This document shows positions 18,146 through 26,576 of a stretch of 64,000 nucleotides of DNA, piece after piece. This stretch comes from Pseudomonas putida. GTDB lineage: Bacteria; Pseudomonadota; Gammaproteobacteria; Pseudomonadales; Pseudomonadaceae. The translations under genes and the position numbers were made by a program. The stretch spans positions 2,232,001 to 2,296,000 of the forward strand of contig NZ_CP066306.1 of the NCBI RefSeq assembly GCF_016406145.1. The letters run 5' to 3'. Position 1 is the first letter of the stretch. Every line of letters starts with the position of its first letter. The notes beneath the pieces are model-generated. The model did no database searches. It was not told the DNA's origin and saw nothing but the letters and a program-made list of their open reading frames with translations.

Positions 18146-19147
18146 ATGAAAGCGTTTCTGATCGATCGCTACGGCAAAGACGTCGTTGGTGATATCACTG
18201 AAGTTCCAGAGCCCCGGGTGGATGATTTCGACGTTCTGGTTGAGGTTCATGCCGCAAGCGTGAACGTCCTTGATATCAAAATCAGGAGGGGCGAGTTCAA
18301 GCTGATCCTGCCGTTCAAGATGCCTCTGATCCTGGGTAACGATGTTGCTGGCACTGTGAAACGTGTCGGAGGGAAAGTCAGTCGTTTCCGGGCAGGGGAC
18401 GAAGTCTTCGCACGGGTAGACCAGGCGCGTATGGGTGGCTTCGCCGAGTTCGTGGCGGTCAGCGAAGCTGCTGTTTCACTCAAGCCTGCCAACCTGAACA
18501 TGGAAGAAGCGGCCTCGCTGCCATTGGTGGCTCTCACGGCCTGGCAGGCGTTGGCGGAAATGGCCAACGTTCAACCGGGCCAGAAGGTTCTGATCCAGGC
18601 CGGCTCCGGTGGCGTCGGTAGCATCGCCATTCAGGTCGCCAAGCACCTGGGAGCCTTCGTCGCCACAACCACGAGTACCGGCAACGTGTCGTGGGTCAAG
18701 GCGCTGGGTGCTGACGTGGTGATCGATTACAAGACGCAGCGCTTCGAGTCGCAGCTGAGTGATTACGATGTCGTGCTCAGCGGGCTGGGCGGTGACGTTC
18801 TCGAAAAATCTCTCCATGTATTGAAGCCGGGTGGTCAGTTGATTTCCATCTCAGGCCCACCCACCCCCGAGTTCGCAGAGCAGCTTCGCCTTTCCTGGCT
18901 GTTCAGGCAGGTCGTTCGCTTGATCAGCCGAGGGATCAGGAAAAAATCGGAGCACAAGGGCGTCAACTACAAGTTTCTGTTCATGAAAGAGAGTGGTGCG
19001 CAACTGGCTGAGCTGGCTAGGCTGGTTGAAGCCGGGGTCATCAAGCCCGTATTGGATCGCGCCTTCGCGTTGAGCTCGACAGCCGATGGCCTGGCATACG
19101 TGGCCGAAGGTAGAGCCAAAGGTAAGGTCGTGGTGAAGGTGAAGTGA
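18146..19147 (+). CDS. NADP-dependent zinc-free alcohol dehydrogenase / quinone oxidoreductase
   Basis: A 333-residue medium-chain reductase. The N-terminal GroES-like half has GNDVAGTVKRVG. The Rossmann half carries QAGSGGVGSIAIQVAKHLGA (residues about 150-170), the AGxGGVG motif of zeta-crystallin/quinone reductases. The structural and catalytic zinc cysteines are absent. The start MKAFLIDRYG follows a TTAAGAAC leader. It likely reduces quinones or enones and pairs with the hydrolase upstream under TetR control, an electrophile-detoxification layout. The exact substrate is unknown. Confidence 0.82.
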   Translation: MKAFLIDRYGKDVVGDITEVPEPRVDDFDVLVEVHAASVNVLDIKIRRGEFKLILPFKMPLILGNDVAGTVKRVGGKVSRFRAGDEVFARVDQARMGGFAEFVAVSEAAVSLKPANLNMEEAASLPLVALTAWQALAEMANVQPGQKVLIQAGSGGVGSIAIQVAKHLGAFVATTTSTGNVSWVKALGADVVIDYKTQRFESQLSDYDVVLSGLGGDVLEKSLHVLKPGGQLISISGPPTPEFAEQLRLSWLFRQVVRLISRGIRKKSEHKGVNYKFLFMKESGAQLAELARLVEAGVIKPVLDRAFALSSTADGLAYVAEGRAKGKVVVKVK

Positions 19148-19264
19148 TCACCTGAGTAAAGGTCAGTGACAGCGGCGCGCGACAGCCAGGTGTAAGGCTG
19201 TATTGCGATTTTCCTGGTTTCGGCTAACTTATACAAAAACCTGTACAAAGATGAGAGGTTGTAC

Positions 19265-19678
19265 ATGTATTGTAAGTGGCCCCTGACGCTGTACTTCGAT
19301 GGCGCCTGCCCTTTGTGCGCCAGAGAGATCGCGTTCCTGCGCAGGAAATCGACCGAGGCAAAGCTCATTCTGGTTGACATCAGTGCTGATGATTTCGATG
19401 CAGAGTCACTGGGCTTGACGGTTGAGCAATTGAGGTCATGCCTGCATGCAAGGTTCGCGAACGGGCAGTGGGTCACAGGCTTGGACGCCACGTTGTGGAG
19501 TTGGCGGGCTGCTGATGTGGGAGGGTGGGTCGCGCCACTGTCCTGGCGCCCGTTACGCCCCCTGTTTTCAGTTTTCTACAGGCTGTTCTGTCGTTTGAGG
19601 CCACACTTGGCCTGGCTACCACATCCCGATGGCGGGCACCGCTGTAGCGGTGAGGAGTCCAAATGTCACATTCGTTAG
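19265..19678 (+). CDS. DUF393 (DCC family) thiol-disulfide oxidoreductase-like protein
   Basis: A 137-residue protein with the thioredoxin-like start [12 protein letters not shown]: Asp12 and the Cys15-x-x-Cys18 pair. The family is named DCC after this motif. The ATG at 19265 sits 6 bases after GAGAGG, better than the TTG at 19259. Its last 16 bases overlap the start of folE, so the two are translated together. The C-terminal half is Trp/Arg/Leu-rich. The redox partner is unknown. Confidence 0.78.
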   Translation: MYCKWPLTLYFDGACPLCAREIAFLRRKSTEAKLILVDISADDFDAESLGLTVEQLRSCLHARFANGQWVTGLDATLWSWRAADVGGWVAPLSWRPLRPLFSVFYRLFCRLRPHLAWLPHPDGGHRCSGEESKCHIR

Positions 19679-20223
19679 CCGAGCACTATCATGAAATCCT
19701 TGTCGGCGTTGGTGAAAACCCGCAGCGCGAAGGGCTCCTGGAAACGCCCAAGCGTGCGGCCAAAGCGATGCAGTACTTGTGCAACGGGTATGGCCAGAAT
19801 CTTCAAGAGGTAGTGAACGGCGCTTTGTTCGAGAGTCAAAACGATGAAATGATCGTCGTTCGTGACATAGAACTCTACTCGTTGTGCGAACACCACATGT
19901 TGCCATTCATTGGTAAAGCTCATGTCGCCTACCTGCCAACAGGGCGCGTATTGGGGCTTTCCAAGGTCGCGCGCGTTGTTGACATGTTTGCCCGTCGTTT
20001 ACAGATACAGGAAAACCTGACGCGGCAAATTGCGTATGCCATTCAGGAAGTCACGGATGCCGCAGGGGTTGCGGTTGTGATTGAAGCCAAGCACATGTGC
20101 ATGATGATGCGCGGTGTAGAGAAGCAGAACTCGGTGATGATTTCATCGGTGATGTTAGGTGAGTTTCGCGACTCCGCTTCGACTCGCCACGAATTCCTCA
20201 ACCTCATTGGCCGACACAATTGA
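19663..20223 (+). CDS. folE: GTP cyclohydrolase I
   Basis: A 186-residue type I enzyme that converts GTP to dihydroneopterin triphosphate, the first step of folate and pterin synthesis. The zinc/active-site motif CEHHMLPF is at residues 75-82, with the third ligand Cys146 in [32 protein letters not shown] is the signature substrate helix. The start overlaps the DUF393 gene. Pseudomonads usually have more than one folE copy; this one, tied to DUF393 and DUF3429 genes, may be conditional. Confidence 0.92.
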   Translation: MSHSLAEHYHEILVGVGENPQREGLLETPKRAAKAMQYLCNGYGQNLQEVVNGALFESQNDEMIVVRDIELYSLCEHHMLPFIGKAHVAYLPTGRVLGLSKVARVVDMFARRLQIQENLTRQIAYAIQEVTDAAGVAVVIEAKHMCMMMRGVEKQNSVMISSVMLGEFRDSASTRHEFLNLIGRHN

Positions 20224-20258
20224 AATCCGATGCTGAGCCGTCGCGAAGGGGTGTCCAA

Positions 20259-20717
20259 ATGAGTTCAGTTACTGCTGCTTTACCTTCAAGCCGCTTTGCG
20301 GTGCTGGGTTACGGTGGCTTGTTGCCGTTTGTTGGTTTGACGCTGCTCATCGTTTTTTTTGCTGATTACCGGGGTTTTGCCTCGATCATGCTGGTCAGCT
20401 ATGGCGCTGTGATATTGAGCTTCGTCGGCGCGCTGCACTGGGGTTTCGCCATGACGTTAGAGGGTTTGCTCGCCAAGCAGCGTCGCGAGCGACTCGTGTG
20501 GAGCGTAATACCGGCCCTTATCGGTTGGGTTGGCACGCTGCTACCTGTGCCATTGGGTTGTTTGGTGTTGACCTTTGGTTTTATCGGTCATCTTTGGCAG
20601 GATCGCCAACTGGCGCAAGCTGTTCCTGGGTGGTTTATGCCGATGCGAGTCCATTTGACGGCTGTCGCAAGCCTCTGTTTGCTGCTCAGTGCACTTGCGG
20701 TAGCAATGGATTTTTGA
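20259..20717 (+). CDS. DUF3429 membrane protein
   Basis: A 152-residue inner-membrane protein with about five hydrophobic helices. The family motif SFVGALHWGFAM is clear, and the helices are arranged as in other DUF3429 proteins. The ATG at 20259 is preceded by AAGGGG; an upstream in-frame ATG at 20220 overlaps the folE stop. It forms the third gene of the DUF393-folE-DUF3429 unit. Function unknown. Confidence 0.8.
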   Translation: MSSVTAALPSSRFAVLGYGGLLPFVGLTLLIVFFADYRGFASIMLVSYGAVILSFVGALHWGFAMTLEGLLAKQRRERLVWSVIPALIGWVGTLLPVPLGCLVLTFGFIGHLWQDRQLAQAVPGWFMPMRVHLTAVASLCLLLSALAVAMDF

Positions 20718-20753
20718 AACCAGAAGCACTCCTTGATGAGTGATTTCCAGCGC

Positions 20754-21140
20754 TCAGATCCAGACGTCGTTCATAGCAGTGCGCTCCCCACCTTCATGGC
20801 CGGTATTCAGAACGCCTCGCGGCTCGATCATCATCAGTTTTGCTTCGGCCTCGGCGGCTGTTCTGTGCTCCACCCCACGTGGCACCACATACAACTCGCC
20901 CGGGTTCACGTAAACGCAGCCCTCCGGTAGATCGATGCGCAAGGTGCCTTCGAGCACGAGAAACGCTTCGTCGGTTTCCGGGTGTGAATGCCAGATGAAT
21001 TCACCTTCTATTCGCACAACCTTGAACTGGTAGTCGTTCATTTCGGCGACCACTCTCGGGCTCCACTGCTGCTCTATCAGCGAAGCTTTCTGGGCAAGGT
21101 TTACAGGGCATGTTGCGCGTTGCGGGTTGGGGTGGGACAT
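20754..21140 (-). CDS. Cupin-domain protein
   Basis: A 128-residue single-domain cupin. The first metal motif is WHSHPETDEAFLVLEG, with two His and a Glu; the second conserved block is NPGELYVVPRGVEHRT. It is probably a small metal-binding enzyme or sensor. It lies 71 bp from an AraC-type gene transcribed in the same direction upstream. No substrate can be assigned. Confidence 0.8.
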   Translation of the reverse strand: MSHPNPQRATCPVNLAQKASLIEQQWSPRVVAEMNDYQFKVVRIEGEFIWHSHPETDEAFLVLEGTLRIDLPEGCVYVNPGELYVVPRGVEHRTAAEAEAKLMMIEPRGVLNTGHEGGERTAMNDVWI

Positions 21141-21211
21141 GACGGATCCTCATGGGGTGAAGTGGCCAGCCTATCGAACCTACACAAGGCGTTCTTGTAC
21201 GATCCTGCACG

Positions 21212-22036
21212 TCAGCGGGCAGGTCGCAAGCGCTCCAGCCAGCGCAACGGTGGCACGCCATAGCTACGTGTGAAGTGGCGTGTCATGTGGCTCTGGTCGT
21301 GAAAGCCTGCCGCCAGGGCTGCATCAACCAAGGTGAAGCCATCGAGCATCAGCCTGCGCACAGTGTCCAGGCGTCGCAGGGTCACAAAGCGGTAGGGGCT
21401 GGTGCCGTAGAGGGCGCGAAAGTCGCGGGACAGGCTCCATTGTTCGCGGCCGCTGGCCTGTTCCAGCATCTGCAGGGTGATGCCCAGGTGAAGATGCTCC
21501 ATGATGAATGCCCTGGCGCGTTCGGCCGCGCGGTAATCCAGGCGTTTGCGGCCGCGTGGCTTACCGCCCACCGCACGCAACGCCATCGCCAGGTCATACA
21601 CGGCGTCCTGTTCCTCCAACGTTTCCAGCGGGTGGTCCAGTGCCTGCACGAAGGCTTCACTGGCGCGGTACAGGCGCGGGTCGCTGGACAGCCCGCCAGC
21701 AATGAAGGGCAATGGTTCACCGCCGAGCACGTTCTGGATCAGCGCCGGGTCGATGTAGGCCATACGGTAGCGAAAACCCGCTTCAGTCCCGGCCATGCCG
21801 TCGTGCACCTCGTCAGGGTGCAGGACCAGCGTATTACCCGGTAGGCCGTGGCACAGCGCCCCTTTGTAGTGAAAGCTCTGTACGCCGGCGAGGGTGCGGC
21901 CGATCGAGTATGTGTCGTGACGGTGAGGGTCGTAGCCATGGCTACCGAACCACGCTTCGATCCGTTCCACACTGCCAGGGTGAGCGCTACGGATGACCCA
22001 GTCGGGGGTGGCTGCGTGGCTTGCTTTTCGTTCCAT
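21212..22036 (-). CDS. AraC-family transcriptional regulator
   Basis: A 274-residue regulator with an N-terminal cupin-like ligand domain (HRHDTYSIGRTLAGVQSF and LHPDEVHDG motifs) and a C-terminal double helix-turn-helix (LVDAALAAGFHDQSHMTRHFTRSYG). This is the layout of AraC regulators of small-molecule export or catabolism. It is likely co-transcribed with the following cupin gene. Ligand unknown. Confidence 0.85.
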   Translation of the reverse strand: MERKASHAATPDWVIRSAHPGSVERIEAWFGSHGYDPHRHDTYSIGRTLAGVQSFHYKGALCHGLPGNTLVLHPDEVHDGMAGTEAGFRYRMAYIDPALIQNVLGGEPLPFIAGGLSSDPRLYRASEAFVQALDHPLETLEEQDAVYDLAMALRAVGGKPRGRKRLDYRAAERARAFIMEHLHLGITLQMLEQASGREQWSLSRDFRALYGTSPYRFVTLRRLDTVRRLMLDGFTLVDAALAAGFHDQSHMTRHFTRSYGVPPLRWLERLRPAR

Positions 22037-22060
22037 GAATAGACGCTCTGCGACCCAACA

Positions 22061-23584
22061 CTATGCATCCGTCTGTGGCTCTGCGCCCTGTTGCGGCTGA
22101 GCGGCTGAGCGCTGGGCGGCAAGTACCTGTTGCGCCGTCTGTTCGATATAGTCGAACACTGCCTCGGGGACCCTGTACAGGTACTGCTTACGCCGATTGT
22201 TCGATACGCTCCCGCCATTGCTCAGGCACATCATCACCAGGTTTGCGAGGTCGCTGCCGCGAACATCGAATCGCTCATCTACGGCCCTGTAGACGGCGTC
22301 ATAGTTTTCCAGAAAGGCCGTCTCATCGCGCAGCTCGACCTCTAGCGCCCGCTTTGCCATCAGGCAGGTGAATACAACGCACTGCGTTGCATCCCAGAAT
22401 CGATAGATCGCGTCAGCGCCGATGAACTCAAATGTAAACTGCTCGTGATCGATCCAGTGCACTTGCCAGTATTCACGCACGGGCCCGGAGTATCCTTGAA
22501 GTGTCTCCAGATACAGGCGCTCTTCGCGTTTCATCGCAACCGAAACTGGAAGCAACAGGCCGTTTTCAAGCGCCCCGGAATGGCAAAGAGCCTGGTGGAT
22601 CAAAAAGCGCGACAAGCGCCCGTTCCCATCCATGAACGGGTGGAGGAACACGAACCCAAATGAAATGATGCTTGCCGCCACAAGCGGATCGATTTGGGTA
22701 GGGCCTTCATTGGCGAAGCGCATCAGGCTTTCCATCAACTCGCGGCACAGGCCTGGGGGAGGGGGTACATAGGTCACCCCGGCTGCTCCTTGCATGCCAT
22801 TGCTAAGGTGGTTCTGCTCGTGTCGAAATGCCGCCGCAAGGTCCAGAGGGTTTGCCACAGTGGCGTTCTGTAAAGTAACCAGATAATCCTCAGTCAGTGG
22901 GTGGCGTTCATGGGCCTGGCGCAAGAGCTTGATGAAGCGGCGGGATTTATCTTCGGTTGGGGCTTCCTTTTCGATTGCAAACGAGTCCTGGGTCTCGTGC
23001 AGATACGCCCAGTTGATAGCCCTGTCCATCATCAGCGGAGGGAGTGAACCGATGAAGTTCTTCGCCTTGCCGAGAATGTCATGCTCGAGAAGCTCTGTAA
23101 CTTGCGCAGTGCGCTCTACGGTCGCGCAGTAAGTCAGATCTCCGAGTCCGTTGAACTCCACCCGCCACTTCGAATTTCGCTCACCTGGTCGCGTAATGTA
23201 CTGTTCTGGGTCGAATAGCTGAGCGAAGCCGCCGCGTACAGGTGAAGGCTGCTCAATGTCTTCACCGGTGAAGGCTTCCCGGAGATAGCAGGCCTTACGG
23301 ATATAAACGCCATTGGGTGATGCTTCCAGCGCTTGCGAAAAACGTTCAGCAGGGATCTGTGGCAGAGCCTGGGCGAGAATTGAAAGGTTGATACCTTCGT
23401 GCTTGAGCGCAAAAAGCACATTCCCAAGCAGGTCGTCCTCTGAGGGCGCCATTCGATGGGGCACCGCGAGCGTGTTCCCGATTTTCTCAATCCGGGTGAC
23501 CGGTTGTACGATCGCAGGGCGCTTGAGTGCGACCGCAGAGATCTGCAGCCTATCGAGTAGTAGCGAATATCCCGCTGCCCGCAT
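22061..23584 (-). CDS. Fic-family AMP-transferase-like protein
   Basis: A 507-residue Fic protein. The active-site motif HPFMDGNGRLSR is at residues 315-326, complete with His, Asn and both Arg, so AMP transfer is possible. An N-terminal SFAIEK at residues 201-206 resembles the auto-inhibitory S/TxxxE(G/N) helix, with Lys in the last place. A C-terminal winged-helix-like region (about residues 430-490) precedes a Gln/Ala-rich tail. No antitoxin gene is adjacent; the short overlap-free flanks hold only an AraC gene downstream and a T-tract region upstream. Targets are unknown. It could modify a host protein or act as a self-inhibited regulator. Confidence 0.85.
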   Translation of the reverse strand: MRAAGYSLLLDRLQISAVALKRPAIVQPVTRIEKIGNTLAVPHRMAPSEDDLLGNVLFALKHEGINLSILAQALPQIPAERFSQALEASPNGVYIRKACYLREAFTGEDIEQPSPVRGGFAQLFDPEQYITRPGERNSKWRVEFNGLGDLTYCATVERTAQVTELLEHDILGKAKNFIGSLPPLMMDRAINWAYLHETQDSFAIEKEAPTEDKSRRFIKLLRQAHERHPLTEDYLVTLQNATVANPLDLAAAFRHEQNHLSNGMQGAAGVTYVPPPPGLCRELMESLMRFANEGPTQIDPLVAASIISFGFVFLHPFMDGNGRLSRFLIHQALCHSGALENGLLLPVSVAMKREERLYLETLQGYSGPVREYWQVHWIDHEQFTFEFIGADAIYRFWDATQCVVFTCLMAKRALEVELRDETAFLENYDAVYRAVDERFDVRGSDLANLVMMCLSNGGSVSNNRRKQYLYRVPEAVFDYIEQTAQQVLAAQRSAAQPQQGAEPQTDA

Positions 23585-23853
23585 GTACCTTTCCTTCAGT
23601 TTGGGCGTGAGCGCTGTGTTTTTTTTAAGTCAGCTCACAAAATCTTCAGATTTCGCGATTATGCCGTTTTTTTCTTCACTTTCCACAGGGCATGTGACGT
23701 GGGCTCGCAACGTCCGAAATCTGTGCTTGGATTTTTCTTCAGTTCTGACCAGTGTGGCGAAGTTTTCTTGCCGAGGATGCGAAAATCTTCAGTTTTGCAA
23801 CCGAGGCAGTTTTTTTCTTGAGTTTTGATGCGCCGCGCGGGCGGCGCCCGATC
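23585..23853. other. T-tract and CTTCAG repeat region upstream of the Fic gene
   Basis: A non-coding 269 bp that is strikingly AT-rich for this chromosome. CTTCA(G/C) hexamers occur near 23594, 23644, 23674, 23747 and 23787, with CTTGAG near 23817. Most follow or precede runs of 5-8 T. No gene is seen. It holds the Fic promoter region and may be bent DNA or a regulator platform. Confidence 0.5.
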
Positions 23854-24966
23854 TCAAGGGTGCTGAAGAAACTGTGGCAAGCACTGCTGCGGCCCACCCC
23901 ATACATCCCGACCAACACACACAACCCCATCAAACAGCAAACGCGCCGTCCTCACCAACCCGCACTCCTTGATCACCCCCTGTTCCAAGCTGATTTCCAC
24001 CGTAAATTCACCACTCGGATGCTCCACCGCCAAACGCTGAATATCACCGCCGGACGTGCTGGCAAGCCCCTGTGCAATCGACCCTTCGATCAAACAGGCC
24101 GTGGCGACACTCACCGCGCCAAACACCCCGATGGACGCATGGCAACGGTGCGGAATGAACGAGCGGGTATTGACCGTGCCGCCGTTGCGCGGTGCCGACA
24201 GCAGGCACATCTTTGGCACATTGCGCTGGCTGACATCACCCAGGTTCATGCGTGGGCCCAGTTGCAGGCGGATGGCTTCCAGGCGCGTTTTCAGTGCACT
24301 GTCGGCATCCAGCGTTTCGCACGGCTCGTAGCCGGTCACGCCAAGTTCTTCGGCACGCAGCAGCACCACCGGCATGCCGTTGTCGATGCAGGTCACTTCC
24401 ACGCCATCGACCCGGTCGCGGCTGTTGCCTGTCGGCAGCAGGGCTCCGCAACTGGCCCCGGCCACGTCGGCAAACGTCACCACCAGTGCCGCCGCTCGGC
24501 CTGGCACCCCATCGATACGGGTATCGCCGGCATACTCCACCTGGCCATCGGTGGTCGGCACCTGGGCGACGGCGAGCTGCCCGGTGTTTTCCATGAATAT
24601 ACGCACCGGTGTGCTCGCGCCGCTGGCGGCCACCAGGCCGCGCTCGATGGCGAAGGGCCCTACGCCGGCCAGAATGTTGCCGCAGTTCTGCCCGTAGTCC
24701 ACCCGTGCTTCGTCCACCACCACCTGCGCGAACAGGTAGTCGACGTCGGCGTCCTCGCGGTGCGAGGCGCGGATGATGGCGACTTTGCTGGTGAGCGAGT
24801 CGGCGCCGCCAATGCCGTCGATCTGCCGGGCATCGGGTGAGCCCATCACTGCCAACAGCACGCGGTCACGCAGCGGGCCAGGGGCGGGCAGGTCGTCATG
24901 CAGAAAATAGGCACCCTTGGAGGTGCCGCCACGCATCAGCAGGCAAGGTATGCGGGTCTGGCCCAT
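23854..24966 (-). CDS. galD: 4-oxalomesaconate tautomerase (PrpF/GalD family)
   Basis: A 370-residue PrpF-like isomerase built from two diaminopimelate-epimerase-like halves. The opening motif RIPCLLMRGGTSKGAYF and the NCGNILAGVGPFAIERGL motif with its catalytic-type Cys are clear. In gallate degradation it converts the keto form of 4-oxalomesaconate to the enol form. It starts 2 bp after galC ends and is the last gene of the galBCD unit. The C-terminus is slightly longer than the family core. Confidence 0.9.
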   Translation of the reverse strand: MGQTRIPCLLMRGGTSKGAYFLHDDLPAPGPLRDRVLLAVMGSPDARQIDGIGGADSLTSKVAIIRASHREDADVDYLFAQVVVDEARVDYGQNCGNILAGVGPFAIERGLVAASGASTPVRIFMENTGQLAVAQVPTTDGQVEYAGDTRIDGVPGRAAALVVTFADVAGASCGALLPTGNSRDRVDGVEVTCIDNGMPVVLLRAEELGVTGYEPCETLDADSALKTRLEAIRLQLGPRMNLGDVSQRNVPKMCLLSAPRNGGTVNTRSFIPHRCHASIGVFGAVSVATACLIEGSIAQGLASTSGGDIQRLAVEHPSGEFTVEISLEQGVIKECGLVRTARLLFDGVVCVGRDVWGGPQQCLPQFLQHP

Positions 24967-24968
24967 GT

Positions 24969-25685
24969 TCAGCCTTCCAGGTCAGTGAGGTGCTCGACAT
25001 AACGCAGGCCCTTCGCCGCCAGGCGCGGGCGCATCTCGTAAATGTCCAGGCCAAGCTCGCCGGCGGCCAGGCGCAGGCGTTTGCCTTCTTCCAGGTCGGC
25101 GCGTTGGGTGGCGGCTTCGAGTACCGCCTGGGCTTCGCCATGGCGCACCACCACGACGCCGTCGTCATCGGCAACCACGATGTCACCGGCATTGATCAGC
25201 TGCCCGGCGCACAGCAGCGGCAGGTTCACCGAACCCAGCACTTCCTTCACCGTGCCTTGGGCGTTGATGGCGCGGGCCCACACGGCAAAGCCCATGTCGC
25301 GCAGTGTCTGGCTGTCGCGCACACCCGCGTCGATCACCAGGCCGCGAACGCCGCGGGCCTGCAGCGAGGTCGCCAGCAGGTCGCCGAAATAGCCATCGCT
25401 GCACGGCGAGCTGGGCGCTACTACGAGTACGTCGCCCGGGCGGCACTGCTCCACGGCCACATGGAACATCCAGTTGTCGCCAGGGGCTACCAGCACGGTA
25501 ACCGCGCTGCCGGCCACTGCCACAGCTTGCTGGATGGGGCGCACGGCGGTATTGAACAGCCCCTTGCGACCTTGGGCTTCATGCACCGTGGCCACGCCCA
25601 GCCGGCCCAAGGCATCGATCAGTTCCTGCTCGACGCGCGGGATATTACGTACCACGATGCCGGTCTTGCCGATCAGCCCGCTCAT
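24969..25685 (-). CDS. galC: 4-carboxy-4-hydroxy-2-oxoadipate aldolase
   Basis: A 238-residue RraA/HMG-aldolase fold enzyme. [24 protein letters not shown] includes the Gly-Asp, Arg and Asp residues that bind divalent metal and pyruvate. It splits 4-carboxy-4-hydroxy-2-oxoadipate into pyruvate and oxaloacetate, the last step of gallate breakdown. Its start overlaps the galB stop by 4 bp. The fold is shared with RraA regulators; position decides for the aldolase. Confidence 0.9.
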   Translation of the reverse strand: MSGLIGKTGIVVRNIPRVEQELIDALGRLGVATVHEAQGRKGLFNTAVRPIQQAVAVAGSAVTVLVAPGDNWMFHVAVEQCRPGDVLVVAPSSPCSDGYFGDLLATSLQARGVRGLVIDAGVRDSQTLRDMGFAVWARAINAQGTVKEVLGSVNLPLLCAGQLINAGDIVVADDDGVVVVRHGEAQAVLEAATQRADLEEGKRLRLAAGELGLDIYEMRPRLAAKGLRYVEHLTDLEG

Positions 25686-26416
25686 GCCAGGTTCTCCGTC
25701 ACCCGTGGGAACACGCTCTGCAGGCCTTCGGCGTAGACGATGTTGCGTGCGCTGGTGATGCCTACGTTACGCTTGGCCTGCACGCCGCGCTGCAGAGCCA
25801 CGCGGGTGTAGTACTCCCAGAGGTGTTCCTGGCCGGCCATGCACTGGATGGCGGCATACTTTTTGTCCCACACCGGGGTGATGTCCAGGAAGGTGTCCGG
25901 GCGCCATTCGCACTGCTCAGGCTGGTGCGGCTCAAAGGCGTACACGGGCGGTGCGCCAACGATTTTCTCGCCCGGCTTGTAGCCTTCGGCCTGGGCGATG
26001 ATGCGGGCCTCCTGGGCCAGGTGCATGGCCAGCGGGTGGTCGTAGTTGTAGGGGTCTTTCAACGAATGGCTGAGCACGAACTCCGGTTGTACCCGGCGAT
26101 ACACATCGGCCAGGCGGAACAGGGTGTCCTTGTCGGCGCGCATCGGGTAGTCGCCGATATCGAAGAACTCCACGCTGGCGCCGAGGATTTCGGCTGCTGC
26201 CATGGCTTCCTCACGGCGTGCGTCCTTGACCTTGGCTTCGGTCATTTCACCCTTGCGCCACAGCTTGGCAGACTCGCCACGCTCACCGAACGACAGGCAA
26301 ACCACGTGCATGGCATAGCCTTGCTCAGCGTGCAACGCAATGGCGCCACCGGCACGCCAGACAAAGTCGGCGGAATGTGCACTGACCACCAGGGCGGATT
26401 TTTGTGGGGTATTCAT
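25682..26416 (-). CDS. galB: 4-oxalomesaconate hydratase (LmbE/PIG-L family)
   Basis: A 244-residue metal-dependent enzyme of the LmbE fold. The usual AHPDDE metal motif appears as [13 protein letters not shown], as in GalB. A second His lies in [13 protein letters not shown]. It hydrates 4-oxalomesaconate to 4-carboxy-4-hydroxy-2-oxoadipate. The start MNTPQKSAL is the family start; the longer frame runs into the galR intergenic region. It is divergent from galR and first in the galBCD unit. Confidence 0.9.
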   Translation of the reverse strand: MNTPQKSALVVSAHSADFVWRAGGAIALHAEQGYAMHVVCLSFGERGESAKLWRKGEMTEAKVKDARREEAMAAAEILGASVEFFDIGDYPMRADKDTLFRLADVYRRVQPEFVLSHSLKDPYNYDHPLAMHLAQEARIIAQAEGYKPGEKIVGAPPVYAFEPHQPEQCEWRPDTFLDITPVWDKKYAAIQCMAGQEHLWEYYTRVALQRGVQAKRNVGITSARNIVYAEGLQSVFPRVTENLA

Positions 26417-26576
26417 TGTGCGTTGGCTCCTGCAGTGGGGTTTTACGCAGGATGTCATCGGCATGGGCGAGGCACTAATGCGTTCACTTGCAGCGGCTAT
26501 GCGTTTTATTTATTGCCTGGCAAGAAGGGTAGGGGCATAGTCGCCCCAGTCACGAGCCGGGCGCCGGGGAAGCCTT

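Noticed and set aside
22061..23584. Fic toxin-antitoxin pair
   Set aside because: No small antitoxin frame is found directly upstream or downstream of the Fic gene.
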